This document shows positions 35,852 through 45,138 of a stretch of 64,000 nt of DNA, piece after piece. A program made the translations under genes and the position numbers. The notes under the pieces are model-generated. The model was not told where the DNA came from. It did not search any database and saw only the letters and a list, made by a program, of their open reading frames with translations. The DNA is from Verrucomicrobiota bacterium (GTDB lineage: Bacteria > Verrucomicrobiota > Verrucomicrobiia > Opitutales > Opitutaceae), in the NCBI GenBank assembly GCA_014584295.1, contig JACTNC010000011.1:1-64000 (forward strand), given 5' to 3'. The stretch's first letter is position 1; every line of letters begins with the position of its first letter.

Positions 35852-37270
35852 ATGCGTTTGCGTATTTTGAATCCAATGAATGCTTTCTTTGCCCTTCGGT
35901 GGTTGTTCGTTCTTGTTTTGCTCGGACAGGCGCTGAGTCCTGCTTGGGCGGCTGCGTCGAAGCGTCCGCCCAATATTGTCTACTTCCTGGCTGATGATCT
36001 CGGCTGGGCGGATGTTGGTTATCATGGATCTGACATCAAAACACCGTCGATCGACAAACTGGCGTCCTCGGGTGCGAAGCTGGAATCCTTTTATGCACAG
36101 CCCGTGTGTTCCCCGACTCGGGCGGCCTTGATGACGGGGCGCTACCCGATTCGTTACGGTCTTCAGACGGGGGTGATCAGGCCCTGGGCTTCGTACGGAT
36201 TGTCGCTGAAGGAGAGAACGCTAGCAGAAATCCTGCGCGCATCGGGCTACCGCACCCTGCTTCTCGGCAAGTGGCATCTCGGACATGTTTCTCCCGAGTA
36301 CCTGCCGCTCCGGCGGGGCTTTGACTATCATTACGGTCATTACAACGGTGCGATCGATTATTTCACCCATGAGCGGGACGGTGGGCTCGACTGGCATCGA
36401 AACGGAAAGACCGTGAGGGAGACAGGATACACGACGGAATTGCTCGCGCGTGATGCGGTGCGGTTGATCGAGAAGCATGATCAGAGTCGGCCGATGTTTC
36501 TGTGCGTGACCTTCAATGCTCCGCATTCGCCATTTGAGGTGCCGGAGAAGTACACGGTTCCCTATCGACATCGCAAAGGAAACGCCCGCCTGTATGCCGG
36601 CATGGTAGCCGCTGTGGATGTGGCGATCGGCGAGATCATGGGCGCCTTCAAGAAACGAGGGATGATGGAGGATACGATCTTTGTCTTTTCCAGCGACAAC
36701 GGCGGTCCCTCGCCTGGAAAGGTCACAAACAATGGTCCTTGGAGTGGCGCAAAGGGCACCCTCAATGAGGGGGGCGTGAGGGTGGCTGCCTGCGTATCCT
36801 GGAAGGGACACATCCCCGCGGGTACGGTTGTGAACGAACCGCTGCACATGGTGGATTGGCTGCCCACTTTTGCGCGGCTGGCGGGAGCTTCCCTGGAGGG
36901 GGTGCTGCCGCTCGATGGTCGCGATGCTTGGAGCACCCTCGCGGAGGGGAAACCCACGCCGCACGAATACATTTTGCTCAATGTGGAGCCGACCAAAACC
37001 AGGTCCCAGGGGCGTGGTGCCGTGCGTTCCGGTCAGTGGAAGTTGATCCTGCACGGAGACCCGAGCGGCTCCGGAGCGGGGGCGCAGTTGTTCGATCTCT
37101 CAAAGGATCGGGGAGAAAAGAATGATGTGGCAGCCGGGCACCCCGACGTTGTCGCCAGACTCTTCGGAGCCTTGCGAGGGTATGCGAATGCAGCCGTTGA
37201 GCCCTTGGTGGCCGGGGACAAGCCCGACAACTTTCATTCGCCGAAAGTCTGGGGAGAGTTTTCGCAGTGA
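35852..37270 (+). CDS. Sulfatase, arylsulfatase B-like, exported
   Basis: 472 residues with a signal peptide (FFALRWLFVLVLLGQALSPAWA). NIVYFLADDLGWADVG gives the two metal Asp. CSPTRAALMTGRYP holds the Cys that is converted to formylglycine; LGKWHLGH and VFSSDNGG complete the active site. LPLRRGFDYHYGHYNGAIDY and the surrounding spacing resemble arylsulfatase B (N-acetylgalactosamine 4-sulfatase), suggesting removal of 4-sulfate from GalNAc in chondroitin or dermatan sulfate; this specificity is inferred. ATG 35852 has GGTGGG upstream; ATG 35876 is the alternative. It lies outside the lyase operon, separated by fabV on the other strand. Confidence 0.9.
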   Translation: MRLRILNPMNAFFALRWLFVLVLLGQALSPAWAAASKRPPNIVYFLADDLGWADVGYHGSDIKTPSIDKLASSGAKLESFYAQPVCSPTRAALMTGRYPIRYGLQTGVIRPWASYGLSLKERTLAEILRASGYRTLLLGKWHLGHVSPEYLPLRRGFDYHYGHYNGAIDYFTHERDGGLDWHRNGKTVRETGYTTELLARDAVRLIEKHDQSRPMFLCVTFNAPHSPFEVPEKYTVPYRHRKGNARLYAGMVAAVDVAIGEIMGAFKKRGMMEDTIFVFSSDNGGPSPGKVTNNGPWSGAKGTLNEGGVRVAACVSWKGHIPAGTVVNEPLHMVDWLPTFARLAGASLEGVLPLDGRDAWSTLAEGKPTPHEYILLNVEPTKTRSQGRGAVRSGQWKLILHGDPSGSGAGAQLFDLSKDRGEKNDVAAGHPDVVARLFGALRGYANAAVEPLVAGDKPDNFHSPKVWGEFSQ

Positions 37271-37294
37271 ATTCGTGGCGCCAAAGTTACCGAC

Positions 37295-38482
37295 TCAGAG
37301 CATCGGGCGGTGTGGTTCGACTTCGGCGTCGTAGTCGATGCCAGGGAGGCCGAATCCAAAGAGTTTGAGAAACTCCGCGCGGTAACCTGCGATGTCGGTC
37401 AAGGCGGCCAGGTTTTCGGTCGTGACCGTCGGCCAGATCCGGGCGACCTCATTCTGGATTGCCGGACGCATTTCCCAATCGTCGATGCGGACCCTGCCGG
37501 ATTCATCGAATCGCAGTCCCCGGCCGCTGTAGAGTTCGGTGGCGAACAGGCGCTGCATTTGTTCAATGCAGCCCTCGTGCGTGCCCTGCGCCTTCATGAT
37601 CTTGTAGAGGATCGAAATGTAGAGCGGCACGACCGGTATTGCGGAGCTGGCCTGGGTGACGAGCGCCTTGTTGACGGAAATGAACGCGCGACCATAGCCG
37701 TGCGACTTCAGGCTCGCATCGATCCTGCGCGCGGATCGCTCGAGGTCGTTCTTGGCGATGCCTATGGTGCCGTTCTTGTAGATCGGCCAGGTGACTTCGG
37801 GGCCGATGTAGCTGTACGCAACAGACGTTGCGCCGGGAGCGACCACGCCGGCAGCCATGAGTGCGTGGATCCACATTTCCCAGTCCTCGCCACCCATCAC
37901 CGCGACGGTATCGGAGATCTCAGCCTCGGTTGCAGGTTCGATCGTGATCTGGCTGACAATGCCCTTGTCGGTATCGACGGTCTTGTTCGCGAAGGTCTGG
38001 CCGATGGGCTTGAGCGTGGACTTGTGGACAACGCCAGTCTTCGGATGCGTGCGGCGAGGGGATGCCAGAGAATAGACAATCAGGTCGACCGGGGCGAATT
38101 CGCGCTTAAGCAGGTCGATGGTCTGTTTCTTGATGTCATCGGAAAACGCGTCGCCATTGATATTGGCTGTCTTCAGACCGGCCGAGCGCGCAGCCTCGGT
38201 GAAAGCAAGGGTGTTGTACCAGCCGGGCGTTGCCGGGCGGCCCTCGTCGGACGGGCGTTCAAAAAACACACCGAGCGTCTGGGCACCGGATCCGAATGCG
38301 GCCGTGATGCGCGAAGCCAGGCCATAGCCGGTCGAAGCGCCGATGACCAGGACGCTCCGCGGTCCGTTGGGGATCGCCCCCTTGGACTTCACGTAGGCGA
38401 CCTGCTCCGCCACATGTGCGGCACATCCCTCGGGATGTGCTGTAATGCAGACAAAACCGCGAACCTTTGGTCTGATAACCAT
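37295..38482 (-). CDS. fabV: Trans-2-enoyl-ACP/CoA reductase FabV
   Basis: 395 residues, full length. FabV reduces trans-2-enoyl-ACP with NADH in the last step of fatty-acid elongation. Visible are the N-terminal MVIRPKVRGFVCITAHPEGC, the dinucleotide loop VLVIGASTGYGLASRI and VYSLASPRRTHP. YSYIGPEVTWPIYKNGTIG, continuing IAK, holds the family's Tyr-x8-Lys pair. FabV isoforms resist triclosan in several species. The gene sits between two sulfatase genes with no obvious functional link and is convergent with the arylsulfatase B-like gene (24-bp gap). Confidence 0.97.
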   Translation of the reverse strand: MVIRPKVRGFVCITAHPEGCAAHVAEQVAYVKSKGAIPNGPRSVLVIGASTGYGLASRITAAFGSGAQTLGVFFERPSDEGRPATPGWYNTLAFTEAARSAGLKTANINGDAFSDDIKKQTIDLLKREFAPVDLIVYSLASPRRTHPKTGVVHKSTLKPIGQTFANKTVDTDKGIVSQITIEPATEAEISDTVAVMGGEDWEMWIHALMAAGVVAPGATSVAYSYIGPEVTWPIYKNGTIGIAKNDLERSARRIDASLKSHGYGRAFISVNKALVTQASSAIPVVPLYISILYKIMKAQGTHEGCIEQMQRLFATELYSGRGLRFDESGRVRIDDWEMRPAIQNEVARIWPTVTTENLAALTDIAGYRAEFLKLFGFGLPGIDYDAEVEPHRPML

Positions 38483-38670
38483 AAGTGCCTAGATTTTAGG
38501 CTGCGCCGGGAAGTGCAAGAGCCGAAAATGCTGGGGAGAGCACGTAGCCGCAAGGAATACTCAAAACGTCCTTCTTACGGCGTAACTCCCCATCACCCCA
38601 AGCGGAGGGGTACGCTTCGTCGTGCCCGGATCGAGAGACGGGCCTTTCTGGCTTACGCCACCCCGCTCCC

Positions 38671-40167
38671 TCAATTTCGCTGAGGTGCGGTAACAGTCGA
38701 GTTGCTCCAAGGGTCGCCGATGTAATTGAGCCAGCGGTGAACCTCCGCGGTCAGATCAGCGGCAATCTTGGGATGGGTTGGGGCGATGTCGTGAAGCTGA
38801 TACCGGTCCGCCTTGTTGTCGAACAGCCGTACGAGGGGTTCGCCGCCACGCCCCTGACTGAGTACCAAGGTATACTGATCCGTGCGAACACCGCGATGGC
38901 CGCCATCGGATTCATCCATGTACAACGCGGACTTGGGTCGTGCTGAAAAGGGGAGGCCGAGAAGCACGTCGGAATAGTTGTCTCCCTGCACCTGGGGAGG
39001 AATGGAGCGCTGTAATCCCATCAGGCCAAGCACTGTCGGCATGAGGTCTGCGGTGCCTATCAACAGGTTGTCCGAAGATCCCGCCGGAATATGGCCCGGC
39101 CAGCGGAAGATGAGAGGGATCTCAAACGCCTCCGCATAGGCATACGGTTTGCTCATCAAGCCGTGGCTCCCCATCATGTCACCGTGGTCGCTGGTGAAAA
39201 CCACGATTGTATCGTTTTCCAGGTTGAGTTGCTTGAGCGATTCCAGGACCCGCCCCAATTGCTCGTCGACCCCTGAAACGGCGGCCAAGTAGTCGAGGAT
39301 GGCTGCGCGGGCATTTGCTCCGGTGCCTTCGAGGCGGACATTTTTTCGATTGAGCAGGTCCTTCCAGGACTTGTCACGATACCGCTCGCGCAGGTGCGGT
39401 GGAATCTGCGCGTACGGTGAGTGTGGGGGATTGAGTGACATCCATAGGGCAAAGGGTGCGTTGGGATTGCGCATCGCGCCGCCCTTGTTTTCCAGGTATC
39501 GGATCGCGATATCCGTCTCGTGCTCGGGGGACCATTGATCGATGTAATGAAAGTCATTGCGTCCGGCGTCGGTTGACCAGTAACGCGGCCGAAGATGCGC
39601 GTCGTAGGCGTTGTAGGCATACCAGAAATCGATGTGATGACGGTCCTCCTTCGGCGTGAACTCGTCCCATTTGATGTCATTCTCCCGCTGATCCTGGGGG
39701 AGATAGGGCGCATGCGGGTGCGTGAGATGCCACTTGCCGACGTAGCCGATGTTGTAGCCCGCCTGGTGCAGGACGTCGGTGATGCAGACCTCGTTCCGGC
39801 GCAGATACACGGCGGGCCGCGAGGAGTTGGCATTGTGAACCAGACCCGTTGCCGGTGGAAAACGACCGGTCATCATCATGCCGCGCCACGGGGTGCACAA
39901 CGGGTAGGTGGACGTCGCCTGTGGAAAATAAATCCCCTCCCGTGCCAATCGGTCGATGTTGGGTGTCGATACGGGGTCCTCCCCCACAAATCCCATGGCC
40001 TGCCGCCGCATCTGGTCGGGAAAAATGAACAGCAGATTCGGGCGCTTGGCGGGAGGAGGTGATAGTGCAGCCCGGGTTGGGACTGCGATCGGCAGCAGAC
40101 TGCCCATCCACAGGAGAAGAGTTATCAGGGGCGGCGTGTTTTTCGGAAGCAGAGGATTCATGGGCAC
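38671..40167 (-). CDS. Sulfatase, exported
   Basis: 498 residues. Signal peptide-like N-terminus (LITLLLWMGSLLPIAVPTRA). NLLFIFPDQMRRQAMG has the DQ variant of the metal-binding start. The maturation site CTPWRGMMMTGRFP holds the formylglycine Cys; YVGKWHLTHP and VFTSDHGDMMGSHGL complete the active site. The DQM start and the DHGDMMGSHG motif place it with the iduronate/GlcNAc-6-sulfatase-like branch rather than the arylsulfatase B branch, but the substrate is not certain. It is the third gene of the lyase operon, 23 bp behind the other sulfatase, so a glycosaminoglycan sulfate is the best guess. Confidence 0.88.
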   Translation of the reverse strand: MPMNPLLPKNTPPLITLLLWMGSLLPIAVPTRAALSPPPAKRPNLLFIFPDQMRRQAMGFVGEDPVSTPNIDRLAREGIYFPQATSTYPLCTPWRGMMMTGRFPPATGLVHNANSSRPAVYLRRNEVCITDVLHQAGYNIGYVGKWHLTHPHAPYLPQDQRENDIKWDEFTPKEDRHHIDFWYAYNAYDAHLRPRYWSTDAGRNDFHYIDQWSPEHETDIAIRYLENKGGAMRNPNAPFALWMSLNPPHSPYAQIPPHLRERYRDKSWKDLLNRKNVRLEGTGANARAAILDYLAAVSGVDEQLGRVLESLKQLNLENDTIVVFTSDHGDMMGSHGLMSKPYAYAEAFEIPLIFRWPGHIPAGSSDNLLIGTADLMPTVLGLMGLQRSIPPQVQGDNYSDVLLGLPFSARPKSALYMDESDGGHRGVRTDQYTLVLSQGRGGEPLVRLFDNKADRYQLHDIAPTHPKIAADLTAEVHRWLNYIGDPWSNSTVTAPQRN

Positions 40168-40190
40168 GAGAGATTGATCGAAGGCGGGAC

Positions 40191-41588
40191 CTATCGTGGC
40201 GGGTTCATCTGCGCTCCGACCTCCTTCAGCCAGCGATCGAGCCGCGCGCCGAGCCTGCGACGTTCTGTCGGATGAGATGACGCGAGATCTTCCCGCTCGG
40301 AGGGATCGTCGTGCAGATTGTAGAGTTCCTCATGATTGTCCTCGTAGAAGCGGATGAGCTTCCAGTTGCCCACGTGTGCGACGCTGTAGGGAGAAACCTT
40401 TCCGCCGAACCAATAGTGCGGGTAGTGCCAGAACAAACCGTCGTGCGGAGCTTTGCGACCCCCCCGAAGTGCGGGCGCGAAGCTCGCGCCGTCAATGGCA
40501 TGCGAGGCCGGAGGGGCTCCCACGAGTTCCAGCAAGGTGGGATAGAAATCGTGACTGATCACGGGAACGTCACAGACCGTGCCGCGATTTGCGCCTGGCG
40601 CCTTCATGAGCAAAGGAACACGCAAGCCGCCTTCGTAGGGAAATCCCTTGCCCATCCGCAGAGGGCCATTGGCTGTGGCCGGAGGATTTCCTATGTGTAC
40701 TGCGCCGCCGTTGTCCGAGGTGAAGACAACGATGGTGTTCTCGTCGATGTGGAGCGACTTCAGTTTGTTGAGGATGCGCCCGACGCTGTCATCAACACTT
40801 TGGAGCATTGCCGCGTAAACGGGGTTGCCCTGTCCGTCGGCCGGGGATCGTTTTGAGGCTTCCTCAACGGCCTCCTTCTTGCCCATGAACGGGCTGTGGA
40901 CCGCATAGTGTGCGAGATAGAGAAAGAAGGGCGTGTCGCGGTGGGATTCGATAAAGCGCAGGGCTTCGTCCGTCAGCCGGTCAGTAAGGTACTCCCCAGG
41001 TCCACCCCCCATCGCCGCGAGGTCCGGCACCCGATGGGCCTGACCTTCCTTGCCATAGGGCCAGAAATAGGATGCCGGCTGACCGGTATCACCGCCCCCG
41101 ATATTGATATCAAATCCGTAGTCCAAGGGGGAGTGTCCCCCGCCGAGATGCCATTTCCCAATGCTGGCGGTTGCGTAACCGAGCGGTTTCAGTTCCTCCG
41201 CGAGCGTTTTTTCGGAAAGCGGCAGGCTCTTCTGCCAATCAGGAAGCAGTAGGCGACTGCTGGCCGGCGCCTTCTCGCCTGGAATCCAGTCCGTGATGTG
41301 GAGCCTGGCAGGCGCCTTGCCCGTGAGGATTGCCGCGCGTGACGGTGAGCAGACGGCACAGGAGGCGTAGGCCTGGGTGAATTTGACGCTCTCTGTAGCA
41401 AGTCGATCCAGATTTGGCGTGTGATAGAAACGGCTCCCAAAACAACCACCATCAGCTGCGCCCATGTCGTCGATGAGGATGAAGACAATGTTCGGGCGAG
41501 GCGCCGCGACTGCCCCGAGAGGCAGCAGCAGGAACAGGAGGAGGGTTGAAATTGAGGATTTCATAGTCCGGAAAGGCGATGGGTTCAT
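40191..41588 (-). CDS. Sulfatase, arylsulfatase A-like, exported
   Basis: 465 residues from the ATG that overlaps the lyase stop codon (ATGA); an ATG eight codons later directly heads the signal peptide (MKSSISTLLLFLLLPLGAVA). NIVFILIDDMGAADGG provides the metal Asp pair, CSPSRAAILTGKAP the formylglycine Cys, IGKWHLGGGHSP and VFTSDNGGA the remaining active-site residues. Cotranscription and translational coupling with a chondroitinase-type lyase make sulfated GalNAc or hexuronic acid the likely substrate. Activity needs a formylglycine-generating enzyme, which is not in the window. Confidence 0.9.
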   Translation of the reverse strand: MNPSPFRTMKSSISTLLLFLLLPLGAVAAPRPNIVFILIDDMGAADGGCFGSRFYHTPNLDRLATESVKFTQAYASCAVCSPSRAAILTGKAPARLHITDWIPGEKAPASSRLLLPDWQKSLPLSEKTLAEELKPLGYATASIGKWHLGGGHSPLDYGFDINIGGGDTGQPASYFWPYGKEGQAHRVPDLAAMGGGPGEYLTDRLTDEALRFIESHRDTPFFLYLAHYAVHSPFMGKKEAVEEASKRSPADGQGNPVYAAMLQSVDDSVGRILNKLKSLHIDENTIVVFTSDNGGAVHIGNPPATANGPLRMGKGFPYEGGLRVPLLMKAPGANRGTVCDVPVISHDFYPTLLELVGAPPASHAIDGASFAPALRGGRKAPHDGLFWHYPHYWFGGKVSPYSVAHVGNWKLIRFYEDNHEELYNLHDDPSEREDLASSHPTERRRLGARLDRWLKEVGAQMNPPR

Positions 41589-44500
41589 TCGCGCTCGGCG
41601 ATTTGGATTTCTACAGGCAGGCCGTCCTTGCACGCGAATTCAAAGATCGTGCGGTCGGGTCCGGACTGGAGAATGCGCACACGGCTGTCGGGTTGGATCT
41701 GGTTGAAGCGTCCGAGCAGTGTTACTCGCACATGCGAGATCGCGCTGGGGGCGTGAAACCATTTGCGCGAGTAAATGCTGACCTCTTTCTGGCGACCGTC
41801 GGGTGTGAGCTGATCAGCTTCACGGCCTTCATAAAGATGGAGATCGGGATCGCAGACACTGAGGGCCGCTTTTCCTGCGTGCGACTGCAGCATGATGAGG
41901 GCGGGAGTATCGACTGCATCCACCACGAGGTCGGTTGCTGTAACGGGCTCGAAACAGGCGAGTGCGAGTATGCCGGTCTCGCGATCGCGGACGATATGCG
42001 CGCGGTGATCCCGACGCAGTATTTCAAAGGGCTCATTTCCGGGAGTCCGTAGGGCGGCGGCAAAGTCGCGCAAACGCAGATCCTTGGGTTGGATAAGAAT
42101 CGAATAGGCGTATCCTGCATCGCGTGGGGCTGTTCCGTGGTCGAGCCATGCAAGAACGAAATCGCCCTTCGTATCCTGTTTGTCGTTGTTGCTGCGCGAA
42201 GCCTGTTCGGACTTCGTGATGCGCAGCGTGTTGTCCGCGAGGAGGAAATAGGCGTTGCCGATGGTGTCGATCAGTTGGGAACCGTTCGCATCCGGACGGC
42301 TCAACTGCGAGGGAAAGGCTGCGAGGTGAGATTGCCCATCCACGGAAAGCGGAGCGGAGCGTCGGGCGAGACGCTGCTGGAAGAGTGTGGTGCGCGTATC
42401 GTGTGTCCGATCGGAATTCTCGATGTCCGTGCCGAGGAGCACCAGGTGATCGTCGAAGAAGAAGACGGATTTTCGTGCACGATGGGATCCGTCATATTTT
42501 GCGTGTTCATGGAGCTTCATCGCGAACAGACCGTTGCGACCGCCCAGGTTGGAGCTACCGGCAAAAGCCTCGTCGCTGAAAAGCATCTCCTCTATTCCAC
42601 TGTAGATGTCGCAATTGATGACACGGTCTCGCAGCAGGTCGATAGGCAGGTGGATGGCGGTCGTGCCGGGCCAGCAGTTCCAGTCCCACCCATTCTCGGA
42701 ATATCCGCTGTCGTGAAGATTTATGGGATCGCCTCGGGCGAGGATTTCGACGTGACCGTAGGCGAGATAGCGCCCGAACATATTGGCGTTGGGATAGATT
42801 TCGGCGCCCCAGAGGTAGCGGTTGAAGCCCCGTGCCGTGGCGAGCCACGTGTCGCGCCGGTGGGCGGCGGTGGTGGCGTAGCTGAGTGTCAGATGTCCCG
42901 TTGGAGCAGTTTCCGGGGCGATCGGCGGATCACCGCGAAACAACGAGATCGATTCAGCCTCGGCCGGAGGGGAGGAGTTCTGGTCTGAATCGGCGGATTG
43001 GGCCGTCTTTTTTGCCGCGCGCGAGGCCGTTCGTGCGACAGCGTCTGCGAGTCTCTTCCAGACAGCACCGATTTCAGCATCGTAGGCCTGGTTTCCGTCG
43101 GGAGTGCCCGCGTGCGCGAGAAAGAGATAGGGCGTGGGCGACAAGGTGAATTTCGCATTGGGATGCCTGCCGGAAAGACTCAGGGGCCACTGAAGCACGT
43201 TGCTGTGAAAACGCAGGTTGAGCATTGCGTGTCGCAGGCTGGCGTGACCGGCCTCGGGTATGCGGAAGGGCGTGTGACTGAACAGCCAGAGTGTCTGCGA
43301 GGCTCCCATGATGGCACCCTCGGCATAGGCGGGATAGTGGTTGGCGTGATGGAGAAGAGATCCGTCGACCTTGACTCCTCCGGAGAGGCCGATGCACGGC
43401 TCGAGCGCGCGTCCGAGCCATTGGGACGTTGCATAGAGTGCGCGGGCCCGCTGGGTCTCATCCTCAATCATCAATTGCGCGGCGATCTGACCCAGCAGGG
43501 TCGTGTTCAGCGTGTCGATGCTGACACCATTGACCTGGGCAAGCGGCTCATAGGCCTTGCCGACACCACTGAGCCACGCCATGGCGCGCTGGACGCTTGG
43601 CAGCCGATGGGTAGCCCGCAGCTCATCGCGCATGAAGTACAGCGCCGGGTAGTAGAGGCGGTTGTTGTAGCCCAGGTGATGAAGCGTGCCCATGCTGCTC
43701 CCGTCGGCCCAGCCCTGATCGAGAAGGTGATCGCTGAGGTCAAAGAACATGCCGCGGAGCTCGGCGCGGAATTTCTCATCGGTTGTTCCCCGATAGGCCT
43801 GGGCGAGATCGAAGAGGAGTTTCGAGCATGTCATCAGACCGTTCTCCTGGCTCGACTCTTCGCGCTCCAGTGAGCCGGATGGATAGGCGACACTTTCGTG
43901 AGGATAGGCCACCGCCCGTCCAACAATACCAGTGGGGGAACGCCGGATTCCCCACGCCTCAAAACGGCGGCGCAGCTTTTCCATACCCTTGGAGTCCATG
44001 CGTGTCGGGCGATCGAACAACTGCTCGTAGCGTTTGCCGATCGTGTTGGCTACCTCCTGTGCTCCGGGAGGAAGCGTGAGATCCGGCACCGGTTCCCGAT
44101 CGAACCGGTAGAGCCCCTGCCAATGGTCATTGGCGTCGGTGGGCAGGCAGGAATTGACGAAGGGCACCTGCCGGTCGCGCGTGTGGTGCCGCGCATCGAT
44201 CGGCTGGGAGAAAACAAGCGAATCAAGGAACACGGTGCCGGAATGTCCCTCGGTCGGAGCAATGATGCGCAAGGTGTCCATTCCAGCGACCGCCTTGCCC
44301 TGCATGTCGCGTTCAAAGGCCACCCAGCAGGTGCGCCAGCCGGTGAAGTTGAGACCAAATGTGAACCAGCAATCGCGGCGGGCGGCATGGCCGAATTCGA
44401 ATCGCAGGACTCCAGTGGACGGAGTTTCATTGTAGATCCACACGACAAAGGTGCTGAGCGCGTTGCTTTCCGCTTCCGGCGTGTATGGCTTGAAATCGAT

Positions 44501-44734
44501 GGGGTGGGTGAAGGTGAGAACAGAGTCGGACTTCCAGTCCCATCGCAGGCTCTGATGGCCATATTTCGCGCGCTCGGATGTCGGACGCGCCAATGGCGTC
44601 ACGTTGAGGCATGCCGGGGGTTCAGACTCTTCAAAGGAAAGGACTTCAGCCGACACGACTGATGTCGCCCCCAGCAGCAATGCGAGCAGCGGTAGGAGAG
44701 GGCAGGGGGAAGTCCGAAGGGGGTCGGAGAGCAT
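41585..44734 (-). CDS. Chondroitinase ABC-type polysaccharide lyase (PL8), exported
   Basis: 1049 residues. Signal peptide (LLPLLALLLGATSVVSA), an N-terminal jelly-roll domain (about 30-190), a helical toroid catalytic domain (about 230-560), then beta-sandwich domains. The catalytic pair is readable: His463 and Tyr470 in DGSLLHHANHYPAYAEG, seven apart as in chondroitin ABC lyase I. NGWDWNCWPGTTAIHLP near 680 is another family hallmark. The enzyme would eliminate across the hexosaminyl-uronic acid bond of chondroitin/dermatan sulfate, leaving unsaturated disaccharides. GAGAGG precedes the ATG. First gene of the operon with two sulfatases; divergent from the kinase-epimerase-symporter genes. 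Confidence 0.9.
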   Translation of the reverse strand: MLSDPLRTSPCPLLPLLALLLGATSVVSAEVLSFEESEPPACLNVTPLARPTSERAKYGHQSLRWDWKSDSVLTFTHPIDFKPYTPEAESNALSTFVVWIYNETPSTGVLRFEFGHAARRDCWFTFGLNFTGWRTCWVAFERDMQGKAVAGMDTLRIIAPTEGHSGTVFLDSLVFSQPIDARHHTRDRQVPFVNSCLPTDANDHWQGLYRFDREPVPDLTLPPGAQEVANTIGKRYEQLFDRPTRMDSKGMEKLRRRFEAWGIRRSPTGIVGRAVAYPHESVAYPSGSLEREESSQENGLMTCSKLLFDLAQAYRGTTDEKFRAELRGMFFDLSDHLLDQGWADGSSMGTLHHLGYNNRLYYPALYFMRDELRATHRLPSVQRAMAWLSGVGKAYEPLAQVNGVSIDTLNTTLLGQIAAQLMIEDETQRARALYATSQWLGRALEPCIGLSGGVKVDGSLLHHANHYPAYAEGAIMGASQTLWLFSHTPFRIPEAGHASLRHAMLNLRFHSNVLQWPLSLSGRHPNAKFTLSPTPYLFLAHAGTPDGNQAYDAEIGAVWKRLADAVARTASRAAKKTAQSADSDQNSSPPAEAESISLFRGDPPIAPETAPTGHLTLSYATTAAHRRDTWLATARGFNRYLWGAEIYPNANMFGRYLAYGHVEILARGDPINLHDSGYSENGWDWNCWPGTTAIHLPIDLLRDRVINCDIYSGIEEMLFSDEAFAGSSNLGGRNGLFAMKLHEHAKYDGSHRARKSVFFFDDHLVLLGTDIENSDRTHDTRTTLFQQRLARRSAPLSVDGQSHLAAFPSQLSRPDANGSQLIDTIGNAYFLLADNTLRITKSEQASRSNNDKQDTKGDFVLAWLDHGTAPRDAGYAYSILIQPKDLRLRDFAAALRTPGNEPFEILRRDHRAHIVRDRETGILALACFEPVTATDLVVDAVDTPALIMLQSHAGKAALSVCDPDLHLYEGREADQLTPDGRQKEVSIYSRKWFHAPSAISHVRVTLLGRFNQIQPDSRVRILQSGPDRTIFEFACKDGLPVEIQIAERE

Positions 44735-45138
44735 GCCTCTCGTGAGTCCTCAATCAGACCCGGAGTCAAACCCTTGACGACTTGCGCCGTTGAGTTGACC
44801 CGGATCCGTGTCCACCTCGACCGTTAGAGGTGATAGGATTCAATCGTGGCACGGTCTCCCGCATCGCTCCAGGGCGATTCCTCCCGGGCCTCGCGACTGC
44901 GGCTTCAGGGCGCGAGACGTCATTGCATGAGGCCGAGGCTCGAATAAAATCGAATATGACAAAAAAAGTACTAACTTGACAAAATCGATTACTTCGACCA
45001 GTCCATGATTTCATGAATTCCGTTTCCAGTTTATCATTGCTGCCGACATTCCCGTTGCATGGACAATGGGGCGCGCTGCCTTGAGAGGTGTGCCAAAGTC
45101 TGTGCCCCGATAGCCCCTGGAAATAAACCCCACCCAAT
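44735..45138. other. Divergent intergenic control region
   Basis: About 400 bp without a credible gene between the lyase operon and the kinase operon. The half nearest the lyase is GC-rich leader. The part at 44940-45035 is markedly AT-rich and holds a minus-strand promoter candidate and direct repeats (listed separately), a short AATCGATT palindrome and, toward the kinase, TTTCAT-17-TATCAT (45009-45037) as a weak plus-strand promoter candidate. Confidence 0.6.
44953..44984 (-). promoter_or_regulatory. Promoter candidate for lyase-sulfatase operon with AraC-style direct repeats
   Basis: On the minus strand TTGTCA (44982-44977) and CATATT (44958-44953) are separated by 18 bases, a reasonable sigma-70-type pair giving a leader of about 215 nt. 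On the plus strand TGACAAAA occurs twice (44957-44964 and 44977-44984) at a 20-base period, two helical turns, the spacing often used by AraC-family dimers. Both repeats overlap the promoter elements. Confidence 0.4.

Noticed and set aside
38487..38501. Short palindrome GCCTAGATTTTAGGC upstream of fabV
   Set aside because: Only 5-bp arms in a short leader; too likely by chance to list as an operator.
37310..38683. A 457-codon plus-strand frame opposite fabV
   Set aside because: Composition is that of a shadow frame; fabV on the other strand is complete with catalytic residues.
44976..44981. TTGACA as a plus-strand -35 for the kinase operon
   Set aside because: No acceptable -10 lies 16-18 bases downstream; the overlapping minus-strand pair is better.
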